Positions 26,573-34,668 of a DNA stretch of 64,000 bases are shown piece by piece. Each line of letters opens with the position of its first letter. Position 1 is the first letter of the stretch. Below the pieces are notes generated by a model that saw only the letters and a list, made by a program, of their open reading frames with translations, searched no databases and was not told where the DNA came from. Both the position numbers and the translations under genes were made by a program. The DNA is from an uncultured Lachnospiraceae bacterium (GTDB lineage Bacteria; Bacillota; Clostridia; Lachnospirales; Lachnospiraceae). Location: assembly GCA_910584965.1 (NCBI GenBank), contig CAJUDZ010000012.1:1-64000 (forward strand). Direction: 5' to 3'.

Positions 26573-26599
26573 CGACGCCTGCCGGGCGTTCGTAACGGT

Positions 26600-27505
26600 A
26601 TGCCTGAACGCGTGAAAGGGGCAGGGAGGCTCTTGGAGGAAAAGAATCTGGAACAGTATGAAAAGACCGGGTTTCTGGCAGGGGCCTGTAAATTGTTCCA
26701 TATAAAAGACTGTATACAGCGGGATTTTCCGTTTCATTATCATGATTTTTATAAAATTATTTATTTTGCGGGCGGAAATGTCAGGTACAGGATAGAGGGG
26801 AAGACCTATCGCCTGAAGCCCCATGATTTTGTTCTGGTGGACTACCATGCAATCCATAAACCGGAGATCGAAGGCGGCGTTCCTTACGAGCGGTATATTA
26901 TTTATCTGTCCGAAGAATTTATGAATCATAAGAATAAGCAGGGGGAGTGCCTGAAACACTGTTTTGATTTGGCGGGACAGAAAGGAAATCATGTGCTTCA
27001 TTTCGCACCGGGAAGTTACGAAAATTTATTGGGCTGCCTGATGCGGATAGAGCAGGAAGAACAGGAAAAGCAGGATTTTTTGCGGGACAGGATGCTTGAG
27101 GCGGCTTTTCTGGAATTTATGGTCTTATTTAACAGGGCCTGTCTGGCACAGCCCAAGGCTTTTATCAAAACGGCGGTTTACCATGAAAAAATTGTAGATG
27201 TCATTTCCTATATTCAAACACATCTGACAGAAAACATCAGCATCGATTTTCTTTCGGATACTTTTTATATCAGCAGATATTATCTGATGAGACAGTTTAA
27301 AGAAGCGACCGGATATTCCATCCATCAATACATCAACGAAAAACGAATTTTAGAGGCGAGGCGCAGGATTCTGTCGGGCGAACCGGCTTCAAAAGTCTGC
27401 TTTGACTGCGGATATTCGGATTATTCCACCTTTGCGAGGCGGTTTAAGGAAATAACCGGGACAGCGCCTTCCATGCTGAAAGAGGGACGGTATCATTCCG
27501 AGTAA
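26600..27505 (+). CDS. AraC-family transcriptional regulator
   Basis: 301 residues. The N-terminal half is a cupin-like ligand domain (FPFHYHDFYKIIYFAGG, YRLKPHDFVLVD, the histidines typical of AraC sensors). The C-terminal about 100 residues hold two helix-turn-helix units (ISIDFLSDTFYISRYYLMR and PASKVCFDCGYSDYSTFARR) ending with the FKEITGTAPSM signature. The likely effector is a small molecule such as a sugar, not identifiable here. No divergent target operon sits next to it. No good ribosome binding site precedes ATG 26600; GGGAGG (26624-26629) is too close to a TTG at 26633, so the start is uncertain. Confidence 0.9.
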   Translation: MPERVKGAGRLLEEKNLEQYEKTGFLAGACKLFHIKDCIQRDFPFHYHDFYKIIYFAGGNVRYRIEGKTYRLKPHDFVLVDYHAIHKPEIEGGVPYERYIIYLSEEFMNHKNKQGECLKHCFDLAGQKGNHVLHFAPGSYENLLGCLMRIEQEEQEKQDFLRDRMLEAAFLEFMVLFNRACLAQPKAFIKTAVYHEKIVDVISYIQTHLTENISIDFLSDTFYISRYYLMRQFKEATGYSIHQYINEKRILEARRRILSGEPASKVCFDCGYSDYSTFARRFKEITGTAPSMLKEGRYHSE

Positions 27506-27617
27506 AAAACAGTTTTCTTTTGGGCGGGAATTTGATACAATATTTTTAAACGGCAGAGAAATATTTTACAGAAAAAAATGATACAAAACAGGTGTACAAC
27601 ACCGGAATGGAGGAAAC

Positions 27618-28286
27618 ATGAGATATTTTTTTGAATCCAAAGTGGAAAAACACGATAAGGGATACATAATTGATCTTCCCTTTAACGTGTGGGAAGTTTG
27701 CAAGCAGCGGGATATTATTCAGGGCGATCTGGTTCTGGATAACAAGATCATCGACTGCGAACTCCATCCAAAAGAAAAAGGGAATTATGAAATTTTTATT
27801 ACAGATGAAGAAGCGGTCAGCGTAGAGCTTGGCGTCACGCATAAAATCCTGCTTCATATAACAGGCTCCCTGATTCGTATGGATCAAAACAGCCCGTACA
27901 GCTTCGAAAAGCCGATTCGTAAAATAGACGGTATCGATGTGATTAAGCTGCCGGAAGACGGTCTCTGCGGACAGGCCTGTGTAGCTATGCTGGCGGGTAT
28001 TACGATTGCGGAAGTAATCAGCGTTATGGACTGCCGGGAATGGCAGGCTACGATGGGACGCGTGATCTCCGCGCTGAATTATTACGGAATCGATCATTCG
28101 GATATCATTATGTATACGGAAGGAAGAGATACGGTGCTTCCTAAGTGCGCAATCCTGATGGAGAAAATGGGACGTTTCTGCCATTACCTCGTACATTTTG
28201 ACGGAAAATATTATGATTCCCATGCAGGTGTGATGAATGAGTACGATATGAGCAAGCTTCTGGGGTATCTCGAAATTAAATGCTGA
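27618..28286 (+). CDS. Two-domain protein: small beta domain plus papain-like (C39-type) peptidase domain
   Basis: 222 residues, no signal peptide, so probably cytosolic. Residues 1-82 are a small beta-rich domain that resembles DUF1905 in pattern (FESKVEKHDKGYIIDLPFNV). Residues about 105-222 look like a C39-type papain fold: LPEDGLCGQACVAML gives a likely nucleophile C117 after the expected acidic/amide position, and CHYLVHFDGKYYDSHAG offers H189 or H193 with D200 downstream. Active cysteine peptidases of this type process leader peptides, but this protein is not fused to a transporter and no peptide gene was seen nearby. An extended -10 (TGATACAAT, 27533-27541) and GGAGG ribosome binding site precede it. 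An FHA protein follows 125 nt later. Confidence 0.6.
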   Translation: MRYFFESKVEKHDKGYIIDLPFNVWEVCKQRDIIQGDLVLDNKIIDCELHPKEKGNYEIFITDEEAVSVELGVTHKILLHITGSLIRMDQNSPYSFEKPIRKIDGIDVIKLPEDGLCGQACVAMLAGITIAEVISVMDCREWQATMGRVISALNYYGIDHSDIIMYTEGRDTVLPKCAILMEKMGRFCHYLVHFDGKYYDSHAGVMNEYDMSKLLGYLEIKC

Positions 28287-28411
28287 TACGGGCATAAAAT
28301 TGCAGGAAAAGTAAGGGCGGTATTTCTGACTGCGGGTGTTGACAGATGGATATGCTGCCCTTTTGTTGTAGTATGGACAGAATCAGACAGGGAAGGAGTT
28401 CGAATACAGAA

Positions 28412-28729
28412 ATGCAGAGAGTACGTTTGGCAGGCCGTTCCGGAGTCTTCGAAAATACGGAAGTGGAAGTAAGGCGGGAAATCACATTGGGACGTAACGC
28501 GGAAGTATGCCAGCTGGTCTATCCGCAGACTTCGAGAGGGATCAGCAGAATACACTGTAAAATACAGAATACCGAAACCGGCGTATATCTGACGGATCTC
28601 GGTTCTACGAACGGTACTTTTCTGACGGATGGGACCAGACTTTTACCGGACAGGCCGCAGAGGATGCCGGATGGACAGGGGTTTTATCTTGGCAGCAGAG
28701 ATAACGGCTTCGATATTCTGATTGGATAA
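28412..28729 (+). CDS. FHA-domain protein
   Basis: About 105 residues, essentially a single forkhead-associated domain: ITLGRN, the SRGISRIHCKI core (with the R, S and H that contact phosphothreonine) and LTDLGSTNGTFL. FHA domains bind phosphothreonine peptides, usually as partners of Hanks-type kinases; none is in this window. The start is taken at ATG 28412 because GGAAGGAG (28391-28398) lies upstream, but the spacing of 13 nt is long. An in-frame ATG at 28346 has no ribosome binding site. Confidence 0.85.
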   Translation: MQRVRLAGRSGVFENTEVEVRREITLGRNAEVCQLVYPQTSRGISRIHCKIQNTETGVYLTDLGSTNGTFLTDGTRLLPDRPQRMPDGQGFYLGSRDNGFDILIG

Positions 28730-28826
28730 TGTTTACATAACTTAAAATATGTATTATAGCGTCTCTTTATATCTGCATTTCGGAAATCTGGAACATCCGT
28801 AAAACTGTTCGCCGGCATGTTCTCCT

Positions 28827-28866
28827 CCGCCCCTTGTACTTTAGCGAGTGTCAGGGGGCGGTTTTC
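28827..28866 (+). terminator. Intrinsic terminator between the FHA gene and hicB
   Basis: CCGCCCCTTG (28827-28836) pairs with CAGGGGGCGG (28852-28861, one extra G), followed by TTTTCTT. The T-run is on the + side, so it stops transcription coming from the FHA gene and protects the convergent hicAB unit. Confidence 0.7.
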
Positions 28867-28936
28867 TTATCAGGCTTGGAAGTGTGTACCTGTTGCCCGG
28901 CATCTGACATATGGCGTGGGGCAGCAGGGCAAGGGC

Positions 28937-29350
28937 TTATTGTCTGCCGGACATGGGTATTTGCAGATAATCAATCAGGGCAGTTTCCAAAAGCCGGGAA
29001 TAGTTTACCTTTTGTTCTTCTGCAATCCTTTTCAGCCATGCTGGGAGCGTGATGTTTGTCTTGATGCGCTCGTTATCTTTTTTCATGCGGAATAAATCAG
29101 GGTGGATTGTAACGGGCATTACAACATTTCCCTCTGTATCTTCTTTGGAGAGGTTCACGGATGGAGTGGGGATTTCCTCATTGTCACATTCCATACTGTA
29201 AACATGGAGGCTTGCGGCTTCTGCTGCCATGCGTGCAGCTTCTTCCAGATTATCCCCAACACTGATACATCCGGGTAAATCAGGGAAGTAGATACTATAT
29301 GAGCCGTCTGTTGATGGTTCAAAAACTGCAAGATAAGTTAAATTCTGCAT
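28937..29350 (-). CDS. hicB: HicB-type antitoxin
   Basis: 137 residues. The N-terminal half is the partial RNase-H fold of HicB (YFPDLPGCISVGDNLEEAARMAAEA). The C-terminus is a ribbon-helix-helix-type DNA-binding segment (KTNITLPAWLKRIAEEQKV). It neutralises the HicA toxin encoded immediately upstream on the same strand and should repress the shared promoter. Ribosome binding site GAAAGGAG. The order hicA-hicB with the toxin first is typical of this family. Confidence 0.93.
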   Translation of the reverse strand: MQNLTYLAVFEPSTDGSYSIYFPDLPGCISVGDNLEEAARMAAEAASLHVYSMECDNEEIPTPSVNLSKEDTEGNVVMPVTIHPDLFRMKKDNERIKTNITLPAWLKRIAEEQKVNYSRLLETALIDYLQIPMSGRQ

Positions 29351-29388
29351 AAATTATGCTCCTTTCTATATAACCGCAGACAGTGGGA

Positions 29389-29571
29389 CTATTTCAACCC
29401 CGCCTGCTTGTAAATGCTGTTTAGTGTTCCCGGTTTCAAGTCTCCGTTGTGGTTTGGTACGGTGACTTTTCCGGGCTTTGTCGGGTGCTTTAGGCTTATG
29501 TGTGAATCTTCCTGATTGATTGTATACCATCCATCTTTGCGAAGCATCTTTAGTATTTCCCGAACCGTCAT
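29389..29571 (-). CDS. hicA: HicA-type toxin (mRNA interferase)
   Basis: 60 residues, a dsRBD-like fold. The key motif is present: EDSHISLKHPTKPGKVTVPNH, with the conserved His after the Ser used to cut mRNA, and the start MTVREILKMLRKDGW is typical. When free, HicA degrades mRNAs and halts growth; HicB blocks it. Ribosome binding site AGGAGG, and a strong minus-strand promoter lies immediately upstream at 29592-29620. All key residues are intact, so the module looks active. Confidence 0.94.
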   Translation of the reverse strand: MTVREILKMLRKDGWYTINQEDSHISLKHPTKPGKVTVPNHNGDLKPGTLNSIYKQAGLK

Positions 29572-29591
29572 ATTGTACCCTCCTTATATAT

Positions 29592-29620
29592 ATTATACGC
29601 CTTTTTTATGCGTATTTCAA
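29592..29620 (-). promoter_or_regulatory. hicAB promoter with an embedded operator palindrome
   Basis: On the minus strand TTGAAA (complement of 29615-29620), 17-nt spacer, TATAAT (complement of 29592-29597). The spacer is filled by the inverted repeat ATACGC-N9-GCGTAT (29595-29615), overlapping both hexamers. A further TATGCGTAT half site lies at 29640-29648. This is the geometry expected for autorepression by HicB. Promoter seen directly; operator function inferred. Confidence 0.8.
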
Positions 29621-29748
29621 TTACCTTTTGCGCTTATATTATGCGTATATTGCAGGGGAAGGGGGGACGGACCGGCAGCAGTATTGAAATAAACAGTAAT
29701 AACACAAGATGGAGAAATGCAGAACAACAGTTCGTAAAGAAAAAACAC

Positions 29749-29777
29749 TTGACACCCATGCCCCAATATAGTAGAAT
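29749..29777 (+). promoter_or_regulatory. Sigma-A promoter of ylxM-ffh
   Basis: TTGACA (29749-29754), 17-nt spacer, TAGAAT (29772-29777), about 45 nt before ylxM. It is divergent from the hicAB promoter, with about 130 nt between them. Confidence 0.85.
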
Positions 29778-29821
29778 AGCAAAGGTCGGAGCAGAAAAAG
29801 AAATTCACCGGGAGAAGAAGC

Positions 29822-30175
29822 ATGGAGAAAATCGTAGAACAGGGTCTGCTTTATGACTTTTACGGGGAACTGTTGACAGCGCATCAAAGACAGGTATATG
29901 AGTGCATCGTATACGAGAATATGTCGCTGAGTGAGATTGCAGAAGAGCAGGGAACCAGCAGACAGGCCGTGCATGATCTCGTGAAGCGCTGTGACAAGGC
30001 GCTGTCAGCATATGAGAAAAAGTTAAAGCTGATCGCCCGGTTTATGAAAATAAAAGAACAGATTCAGGAAATAGATGATCTGTCCAGACGCTATGAACAG
30101 GACGAAACAGAAGACAAGGCGGTATACTGTCGGAAACTGCGGCATCTGTCAGCGGAAATTCTGGAAACGTTATAG
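29822..30175 (+). CDS. ylxM: YlxM, putative SRP-associated helix-turn-helix protein
   Basis: 117 residues, sigma-70 region-4-like helix-turn-helix (LTAHQRQVYECIVYENMSLS, EEQGTSRQAVHDLVKRC) plus a C-terminal helical tail. The family is encoded before ffh in Gram-positive bacteria and in streptococci modulates SRP activity. ffh follows 22 nt later. Confidence 0.93.
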   Translation: MEKIVEQGLLYDFYGELLTAHQRQVYECIVYENMSLSEIAEEQGTSRQAVHDLVKRCDKALSAYEKKLKLIARFMKIKEQIQEIDDLSRRYEQDETEDKAVYCRKLRHLSAEILETL

Positions 30176-30197
30176 GTTTATGGAAAGAGGTTAATGT

Positions 30198-31559
30198 ATG
30201 GCATTTGAAAGTTTAACGGATAAACTGCAGAATGTATTTAAAAACTTGAGAAGCAAGGGCCGTTTAACAGAAGAGGATGTCAAAACTGCCCTGAAGGAAG
30301 TGAAGATGGCGCTGTTGGAAGCGGATGTCAACTTCAGGGTTGTGAAGCAGTTTGTGAAGTCCGTAGAAGAACGGGCAGTAGGACAGGATGTACTGAATGG
30401 ACTGAATCCGGGACAGATGGTCATTAAAATCGTAAATGAAGAGATGATCAGCCTGATGGGTTCGGATACGACGGAAATTCAGATGCAGCCCGGCAAGGCG
30501 ATTACCGTAATTATGATGTGCGGCCTTCAGGGTGCCGGTAAAACAACGACAACCGCGAAACTGGCCGGCAAATTTAAACTGAAAGGAAAGAAATCGCTGC
30601 TCGTTGCCTGTGACGTATACAGACCGGCGGCAATTAAGCAGTTACAGATCAACGGAGAGAAACAGCAGGTGGATGTCTTTTCGCTGGGAGAGCATCATAA
30701 GCCGGTGGATATTGCGAAAGCGGCATTGGAGCATGCGAAGAAGGAAGGCCACAATGTGGTGATTCTGGATACTGCGGGACGCCTTCATATCGATGAAGAA
30801 ATGATGGCGGAGCTTCAGGAAATAAAGGCAAATGTGGAAGTGCACCAGACCATTCTCGTTGTAGATGCCATGACCGGTCAGGATGCGGTCAATGTGGCGA
30901 AGGATTTTGACGAAAAAGTGGGCGTGGACGGCGTTATTTTATCCAAAATGGACGGCGACTCCAGAGGCGGTGCGGCGCTGTCCATCAAAGCCGTGACAGG
31001 CAGGCCGATTCTGTATGTCGGTATGGGAGAGAAACTTTCCGATCTGGAGCAGTTTTATCCTGACCGCATGGCTAACCGGATTCTGGGTATGGGCGATGTG
31101 CTCACGCTGATCGAGAAGGCTCAGCAGAACATCGATATCGATGAGGAAAAAGAAAAGCAGATGGCGGCCCGGATGAAAAAGGGCAAGTTTGACTTTGAAG
31201 ATTATCTGGAAAGCATGAAACAGATGCGTAACATGGGAGGGATTTCCAGTATTTTAGGAATGCTCGGCATGGGAAAACAGATGGGCGATATCGAAGGGAT
31301 GATCGACGAAAAGCAGATGAACCGCATGGAAGCCATCGTGCTCAGCATGACGCCGCAGGAGCGGCAGAATCCCAAACTGCTCAACCCGAGCAGGAAGCAT
31401 CGGATTGCCAGAGGGGCGGGCGTGGATATCAGCGTAGTGAACAGATTTATCAAACAGTTTGAGCAGTCCCAGAAAATGATGAAGCAGATGCCGGGTATGC
31501 TCGGCGGCGGCAAAAGGGGCCGGGGAATGTTCGGCGGCATGGGAAAACTCCCTTTTTAG
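30198..31559 (+). CDS. ffh: Signal recognition particle protein Ffh
   Basis: 453 residues. NG GTPase domain (GLQGAGKTTTTAKLA, DTAGRLHIDEEMM, SKMDGDSRGGAALS) and a methionine-rich M domain ending KQMPGMLGGGKRGRGMFGGM, which binds SRP RNA and signal sequences. It delivers nascent membrane and secreted proteins to FtsY (22072). The SRP RNA gene is not in the window. Operon with ylxM and probably rpsP. Confidence 0.98.
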   Translation: MAFESLTDKLQNVFKNLRSKGRLTEEDVKTALKEVKMALLEADVNFRVVKQFVKSVEERAVGQDVLNGLNPGQMVIKIVNEEMISLMGSDTTEIQMQPGKAITVIMMCGLQGAGKTTTTAKLAGKFKLKGKKSLLVACDVYRPAAIKQLQINGEKQQVDVFSLGEHHKPVDIAKAALEHAKKEGHNVVILDTAGRLHIDEEMMAELQEIKANVEVHQTILVVDAMTGQDAVNVAKDFDEKVGVDGVILSKMDGDSRGGAALSIKAVTGRPILYVGMGEKLSDLEQFYPDRMANRILGMGDVLTLIEKAQQNIDIDEEKEKQMAARMKKGKFDFEDYLESMKQMRNMGGISSILGMLGMGKQMGDIEGMIDEKQMNRMEAIVLSMTPQERQNPKLLNPSRKHRIARGAGVDISVVNRFIKQFEQSQKMMKQMPGMLGGGKRGRGMFGGMGKLPF

Positions 31560-31601
31560 GGTTTTCAATATAAAATTATTTTTACAATGGAGGCAGAAAA
31601 A

Positions 31602-31844
31602 ATGGCAGTTAAAATCAGATTAAGAAGAATGGGTAAAAAGAAAAATCCTTTCTACAGAGTTGTAGTTGCAGATTCCAGATCTCCCAGAGACGGAAGATGT
31701 ATCGCGGAAATCGGAACTTATGATCCGAGCACAGATCCGAGTACTTACAAACTGGATGAAGAAGCGGCAAAAAAATGGATTGCGGACGGTGCACAGCCTA
31801 CAGAAGTTGTTAGCAAGATCTTCAAGAATGCAGGAATTATTTAA
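31602..31844 (+). CDS. rpsP: Ribosomal protein S16
   Basis: 80 residues with the family start MAVKIRLRRMGKKKNPFYRV and VVADSRSPRDGR. It belongs to the small ribosomal subunit. ATG 31602 is chosen over an upstream in-frame codon at 31587 because TGGAGG (31588-31593) is its ribosome binding site. Followed by khpA, as in most Firmicutes. Confidence 0.98.
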   Translation: MAVKIRLRRMGKKKNPFYRVVVADSRSPRDGRCIAEIGTYDPSTDPSTYKLDEEAAKKWIADGAQPTEVVSKIFKNAGII

Positions 31845-31886
31845 ACGTAAGAGAGAACCTGTTTATTGTACTTCTGGAGGTAGATT

Positions 31887-32114
31887 ATGAAGGAATTGGT
31901 AGAAGTAATTGCAAGATCGCTTGTGGATAATCCGGATGAGGTTGTCGTGACACAGAAGGAAGACGGAAAAAATATTACCATCGAGCTTCATGTTGCGGCA
32001 TCCGATATGGGGAAGGTCATCGGGAAACAGGGACGAATTGCAAAAGCGATCCGCTCGGTTGTTAAAGCGGCATCATCGAAAGACAATAAAAGAGTGGATG
32101 TGGAAATTATTTAA
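31887..32114 (+). CDS. khpA: KH-domain RNA-binding protein KhpA
   Basis: 75 residues, a single KH domain with the core GKVIGKQGRIAKAIRSVV. Known in Gram-positive bacteria to pair with KhpB (Jag) and bind many RNAs, affecting division. Ribosome binding site GGAGG. A terminator follows at 32121-32152. Confidence 0.95.
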   Translation: MKELVEVIARSLVDNPDEVVVTQKEDGKNITIELHVAASDMGKVIGKQGRIAKAIRSVVKAASSKDNKRVDVEII

Positions 32115-32120
32115 AGCCTG

Positions 32121-32152
32121 ACAGCCTCATGAAATTTTCGTGAGGCTGTTTT
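32121..32152 (+). terminator. Terminator between khpA and rimM
   Basis: ACAGCCTCA (32121-32129) pairs with TGAGGCTGT (32141-32149), with further pairing of GAAA and TTTC inside, followed by a short TTTT. It divides the rpsP-khpA part from rimM-trmD. A TATAAT at 32233-32238 could start the second part, but no good -35 was found. Confidence 0.65.
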
Positions 32153-32266
32153 AAGGTGCGCCGGGCGGTGTACTTTCACTCTGCGGGCAGCGTTTTAACC
32201 GGCAGCGTTCGGGCCGGAAAGGGTATAAAGGCTATAATAGAAGAAAGGCATGGGAACTGATATAAA

Positions 32267-32776
32267 ATGATATCTGAATTACAGGTTGGCGTCATTACGC
32301 AGACACACGGCATACATGGGGAAGTAAAGGTTTTTCCGACGACGGATGATGTAAACCGCTTTAAGAAACTGAAAGAAGTGATTCTGGAAACGGAAAAAGA
32401 GCGGCTGACGATGGAAATCGAAGGAGTCAAGTTTTTTAAACAGTTTGTCATTTTGAAGTTTAAGAATTTTGATTCCATTAATGATATGGAAAAATATAAA
32501 AGGGCAAAACTGCTTGTGCCGAGAGAAAAGGCGGTAAAATTGAAAAAGGATGAGTATTTCATCGCCGATCTGATCGGAATGCGGGTTATAACGGAAGACG
32601 GAACTTTGTTCGGCACTTTGAAAAACGTGCTTGAAACCGGCGCGAACGACGTTTATGTCGTGGAAACGGCGGAAGAAAAGGAAGTGCTGCTTCCGGCGAT
32701 CAAAGAATGTGTTTTGAAGATCGATATGGAAGAATCGGTTATTACGGTTCATATTATGGACGGGCTGTTATCGTAA
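32267..32776 (+). CDS. rimM: Ribosome maturation factor RimM
   Basis: 169 residues. N-terminal barrel starting LQVGVITQTHGIHGEVKVFP, and C-terminal PRC-type barrel (DLIGMRVITEDGTLFGTLKN ... LLPAIKECVLKID). RimM helps assemble the 30S head. trmD follows, as usual. The ribosome binding site is weak (GGGAACTGAT region). Confidence 0.96.
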   Translation: MISELQVGVITQTHGIHGEVKVFPTTDDVNRFKKLKEVILETEKERLTMEIEGVKFFKQFVILKFKNFDSINDMEKYKRAKLLVPREKAVKLKKDEYFIADLIGMRVITEDGTLFGTLKNVLETGANDVYVVETAEEKEVLLPAIKECVLKIDMEESVITVHIMDGLLS

Positions 32777-32851
32777 TGTTTTATGAAAATACCGTGTTCC
32801 CTTTCAAATGAGGGTAAATGCGGTGCTATATGGAAGGAACAGGGAAAAATT

Positions 32852-33571
32852 GTGGTTAATTTTCATGTATTGACGCTTTTTCCGGAAATGGTCATGCAGG
32901 GACTGCATACCAGTATCCTGGGCAGAGCGGTGGAGAGACAGCATATTTCTATCGAGGCTGTCAATATCAGAGATTATACGACGGATAAGCACGGGAAAGT
33001 GGATGATTACACTTATGGAGGCGGCGCCGGAATGCTCATGCAGGCACAGCCCGTTTACGATGCCTGGCTGTCGGTGGCGGAACGAACAGCCTCCAAAGCC
33101 AGGGTCATCTATGTAACGCCCCAGGGACAGACTTTTCATCAGGAGATGGCAAAGGAGTTTGCGAAAGAAGAAGACCTGATTTTTCTTTGCGGGCATTACG
33201 AAGGAATCGACGAACGCGTTCTGGAGGAAATCGTTACGGACTATGTCTCAATCGGTGATTATGTGCTGACAGGCGGCGAGCTTCCGGCAATGGTGATGAT
33301 CGATGCCGTTGCGAGGCTTGTGCCGGGCGTGCTTCATAATGACGAATCAGCGGCGACAGAGTCTTTTCATAACGATTTGCTGGAATACCCCCAATATTCC
33401 AGGCCCGAAGTCTGGCGGGATAAAAGAGTGCCGGAAATACTGCTTTCCGGAAATCATGCCAAAGTGGACGAATGGCGGCTTGCGCAGTCCATAGAGCGCA
33501 CGAGACAGCGGCGGCCGGATTTATATGAGAAATGGGAGACGCGGCATTTCCAACAAGAATTTACGCAGTAA
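32852..33571 (+). CDS. trmD: tRNA (guanine-N1)-methyltransferase TrmD
   Basis: 239 residues from the GTG at 32852, matching the usual length and start (VNFHVLTLFPEM). Trefoil-knot motifs: YGGGAGMLMQ, LCGHYEGIDERV, SIGDYVLTGGELPAMVM. It methylates G37 of tRNAs that read CNN codons, preventing frameshifts. A longer reading frame starts at ATG 32783 but adds 23 residues without family character. rplS, which normally follows, lies 27 kb away at 60538. Confidence 0.96.
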   Translation: MVNFHVLTLFPEMVMQGLHTSILGRAVERQHISIEAVNIRDYTTDKHGKVDDYTYGGGAGMLMQAQPVYDAWLSVAERTASKARVIYVTPQGQTFHQEMAKEFAKEEDLIFLCGHYEGIDERVLEEIVTDYVSIGDYVLTGGELPAMVMIDAVARLVPGVLHNDESAATESFHNDLLEYPQYSRPEVWRDKRVPEILLSGNHAKVDEWRLAQSIERTRQRRPDLYEKWETRHFQQEFTQ

Positions 33572-33581
33572 ATTATTGAAA

Positions 33582-33607
33582 CGCAGGCTGTTAGGCCTGC
33601 GCTTTTT
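33582..33607 (+). terminator. Terminator after trmD
   Basis: CGCAGGC (33582-33588) pairs with GCCTGCG (33595-33601), followed by CTTTTT. Stem of 7 bp, 11 nt after the trmD stop. Confidence 0.8.
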
Positions 33608-33668
33608 ATATAATAGGAAATTGCCGCAGCAGAAACCATTCCAGGGGAGAATGCGAAGCATTCTTGTA

Positions 33669-33695
33669 ATCGCCGCTGCCGAGCGGCGATTTTTT
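33669..33695 (+). terminator. Second terminator between trmD and metF
   Basis: ATCGCCGCT (33669-33677) pairs with AGCGGCGAT (33682-33690), followed by six Ts on the + side. It stands directly at the end of the convergent metF gene. A small GAATGC/GCATTC hairpin lies before it at 33649-33663. Confidence 0.75.
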
Positions 33696-34548
33696 ATATC
33701 TGGGATACAATTTTAGCCGTCGTTTTCGGGCCGTTCATCGTATAAAGATGAATGCCGTCCACGCCGTGTTCCTTCAAATCGCGTATCTGGCGGACTGCGT
33801 AGTCGATGCCGGCTTTTCGCATATCTTCTTTATTGTCTCCATAAGCTGCAATGATGTCCGAAAGTTCTTTCGGAACGGAAGAGCCGGATAAGGTAACGGT
33901 GGTTCCGATTTGTCTGGCGTTCGTAACCGGCATGATGCCGGCGCAGATCGGAACGGTAATGCCGGCCGCGGCCGCGCGTTCCCTGAAACGGTAAAAAAGA
34001 TCATTGCTGAAGAAAAGCTGGGTAATGAGAAATTCGGCGCCCGCGTCTGTTTTTTCTTTTAAATGTGCCAGATCGCTGTCAAAGCTTTCCGCTTCGTAGT
34101 GTTTTTCGGGATAACATGCCCCGGCAATCTTTAAGGAAGTGTTTGCTTTCAGGTAGCGTATCATATCGGCAGCGTAGTAAAATTCACGGTTGTCGTACTG
34201 TTCATCGGTCATCGTCCGGGGTCTGTCCCCGCGCAGCGCCATCACATAGCGGATGCCTTCTTTTTGCAGCAGTTCGCAGTTTTCTTTCAGATCCGCCTGT
34301 CTGAATCCGACACAGGTCATGTGGGCAATCGCGTCGATATGTAACCGATTCTGGATATAAGACACGATTTCGGCGGTTTTTCCTGCTCTGGAGCCTCCGG
34401 CGCCGTAGGTACAACTGATGAAATCCGGGTTCAGTGCCGCAAAGGCATTCAATTTTTCAAAGACCGCCTGAAATTCCTCTTCGGTTTTCGGCGGAGAAAC
34501 CTCGAAAGAAAGAGAGGTTCTGCTTTTGTTTAATAAATTCTCTATCAT
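33694..34548 (-). CDS. metF: 5,10-methylenetetrahydrofolate reductase
   Basis: 284 residues. LSFEVSPPKTEEE with the catalytic Glu at the N-terminus, SCTYGAGGS, and MALRGDRP are family marks. It reduces methylene-THF to methyl-THF for methionine synthesis, with FAD. It is the first minus-strand gene of the amino-acid block, transcribed from its own promoter (34610-34638) and converging on trmD. Ribosome binding site GAAGGGAAG. No SAM riboswitch or T-box was found in its 5' region. Confidence 0.96.
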   Translation of the reverse strand: MIENLLNKSRTSLSFEVSPPKTEEEFQAVFEKLNAFAALNPDFISCTYGAGGSRAGKTAEIVSYIQNRLHIDAIAHMTCVGFRQADLKENCELLQKEGIRYVMALRGDRPRTMTDEQYDNREFYYAADMIRYLKANTSLKIAGACYPEKHYEAESFDSDLAHLKEKTDAGAEFLITQLFFSNDLFYRFRERAAAAGITVPICAGIMPVTNARQIGTTVTLSGSSVPKELSDIIAAYGDNKEDMRKAGIDYAVRQIRDLKEHGVDGIHLYTMNGPKTTAKIVSQI

Positions 34549-34609
34549 GGTTTTTACTTCCCTTCTGGCTGTTTCCTGTTTTTTTATTTCTTGCTTTTAT
34601 AACTAAAAT

Positions 34610-34638
34610 ATCGTAACATAAATTTAGGCGAATGGCAA
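34610..34638 (-). promoter_or_regulatory. Sigma-A promoter of metF
   Basis: On the minus strand TTGCCA (complement of 34633-34638), 17-nt spacer, TACGAT (complement of 34610-34615), about 60 nt before the metF start. The leader is too short and unstructured for a riboswitch. Confidence 0.65.
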
Positions 34639-34668
34639 TAAAATGAAACGGCGGGAAGGAAAAAGATA

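Noticed and set aside
28339..28374. Promoter before the FHA gene (TTGACA and TAGTAT)
   Set aside because: Spacer is 24 nt, too long for a sigma-A promoter.
28817..29095. Plus-strand frame opposite hicB
   Set aside because: It starts in a terminator hairpin and overlaps the antitoxin gene, which has much stronger evidence.
34549..34668. SAM riboswitch or T-box before metF
   Set aside because: The leader is too short and lacks the conserved motifs; only a promoter and ribosome binding site are visible.
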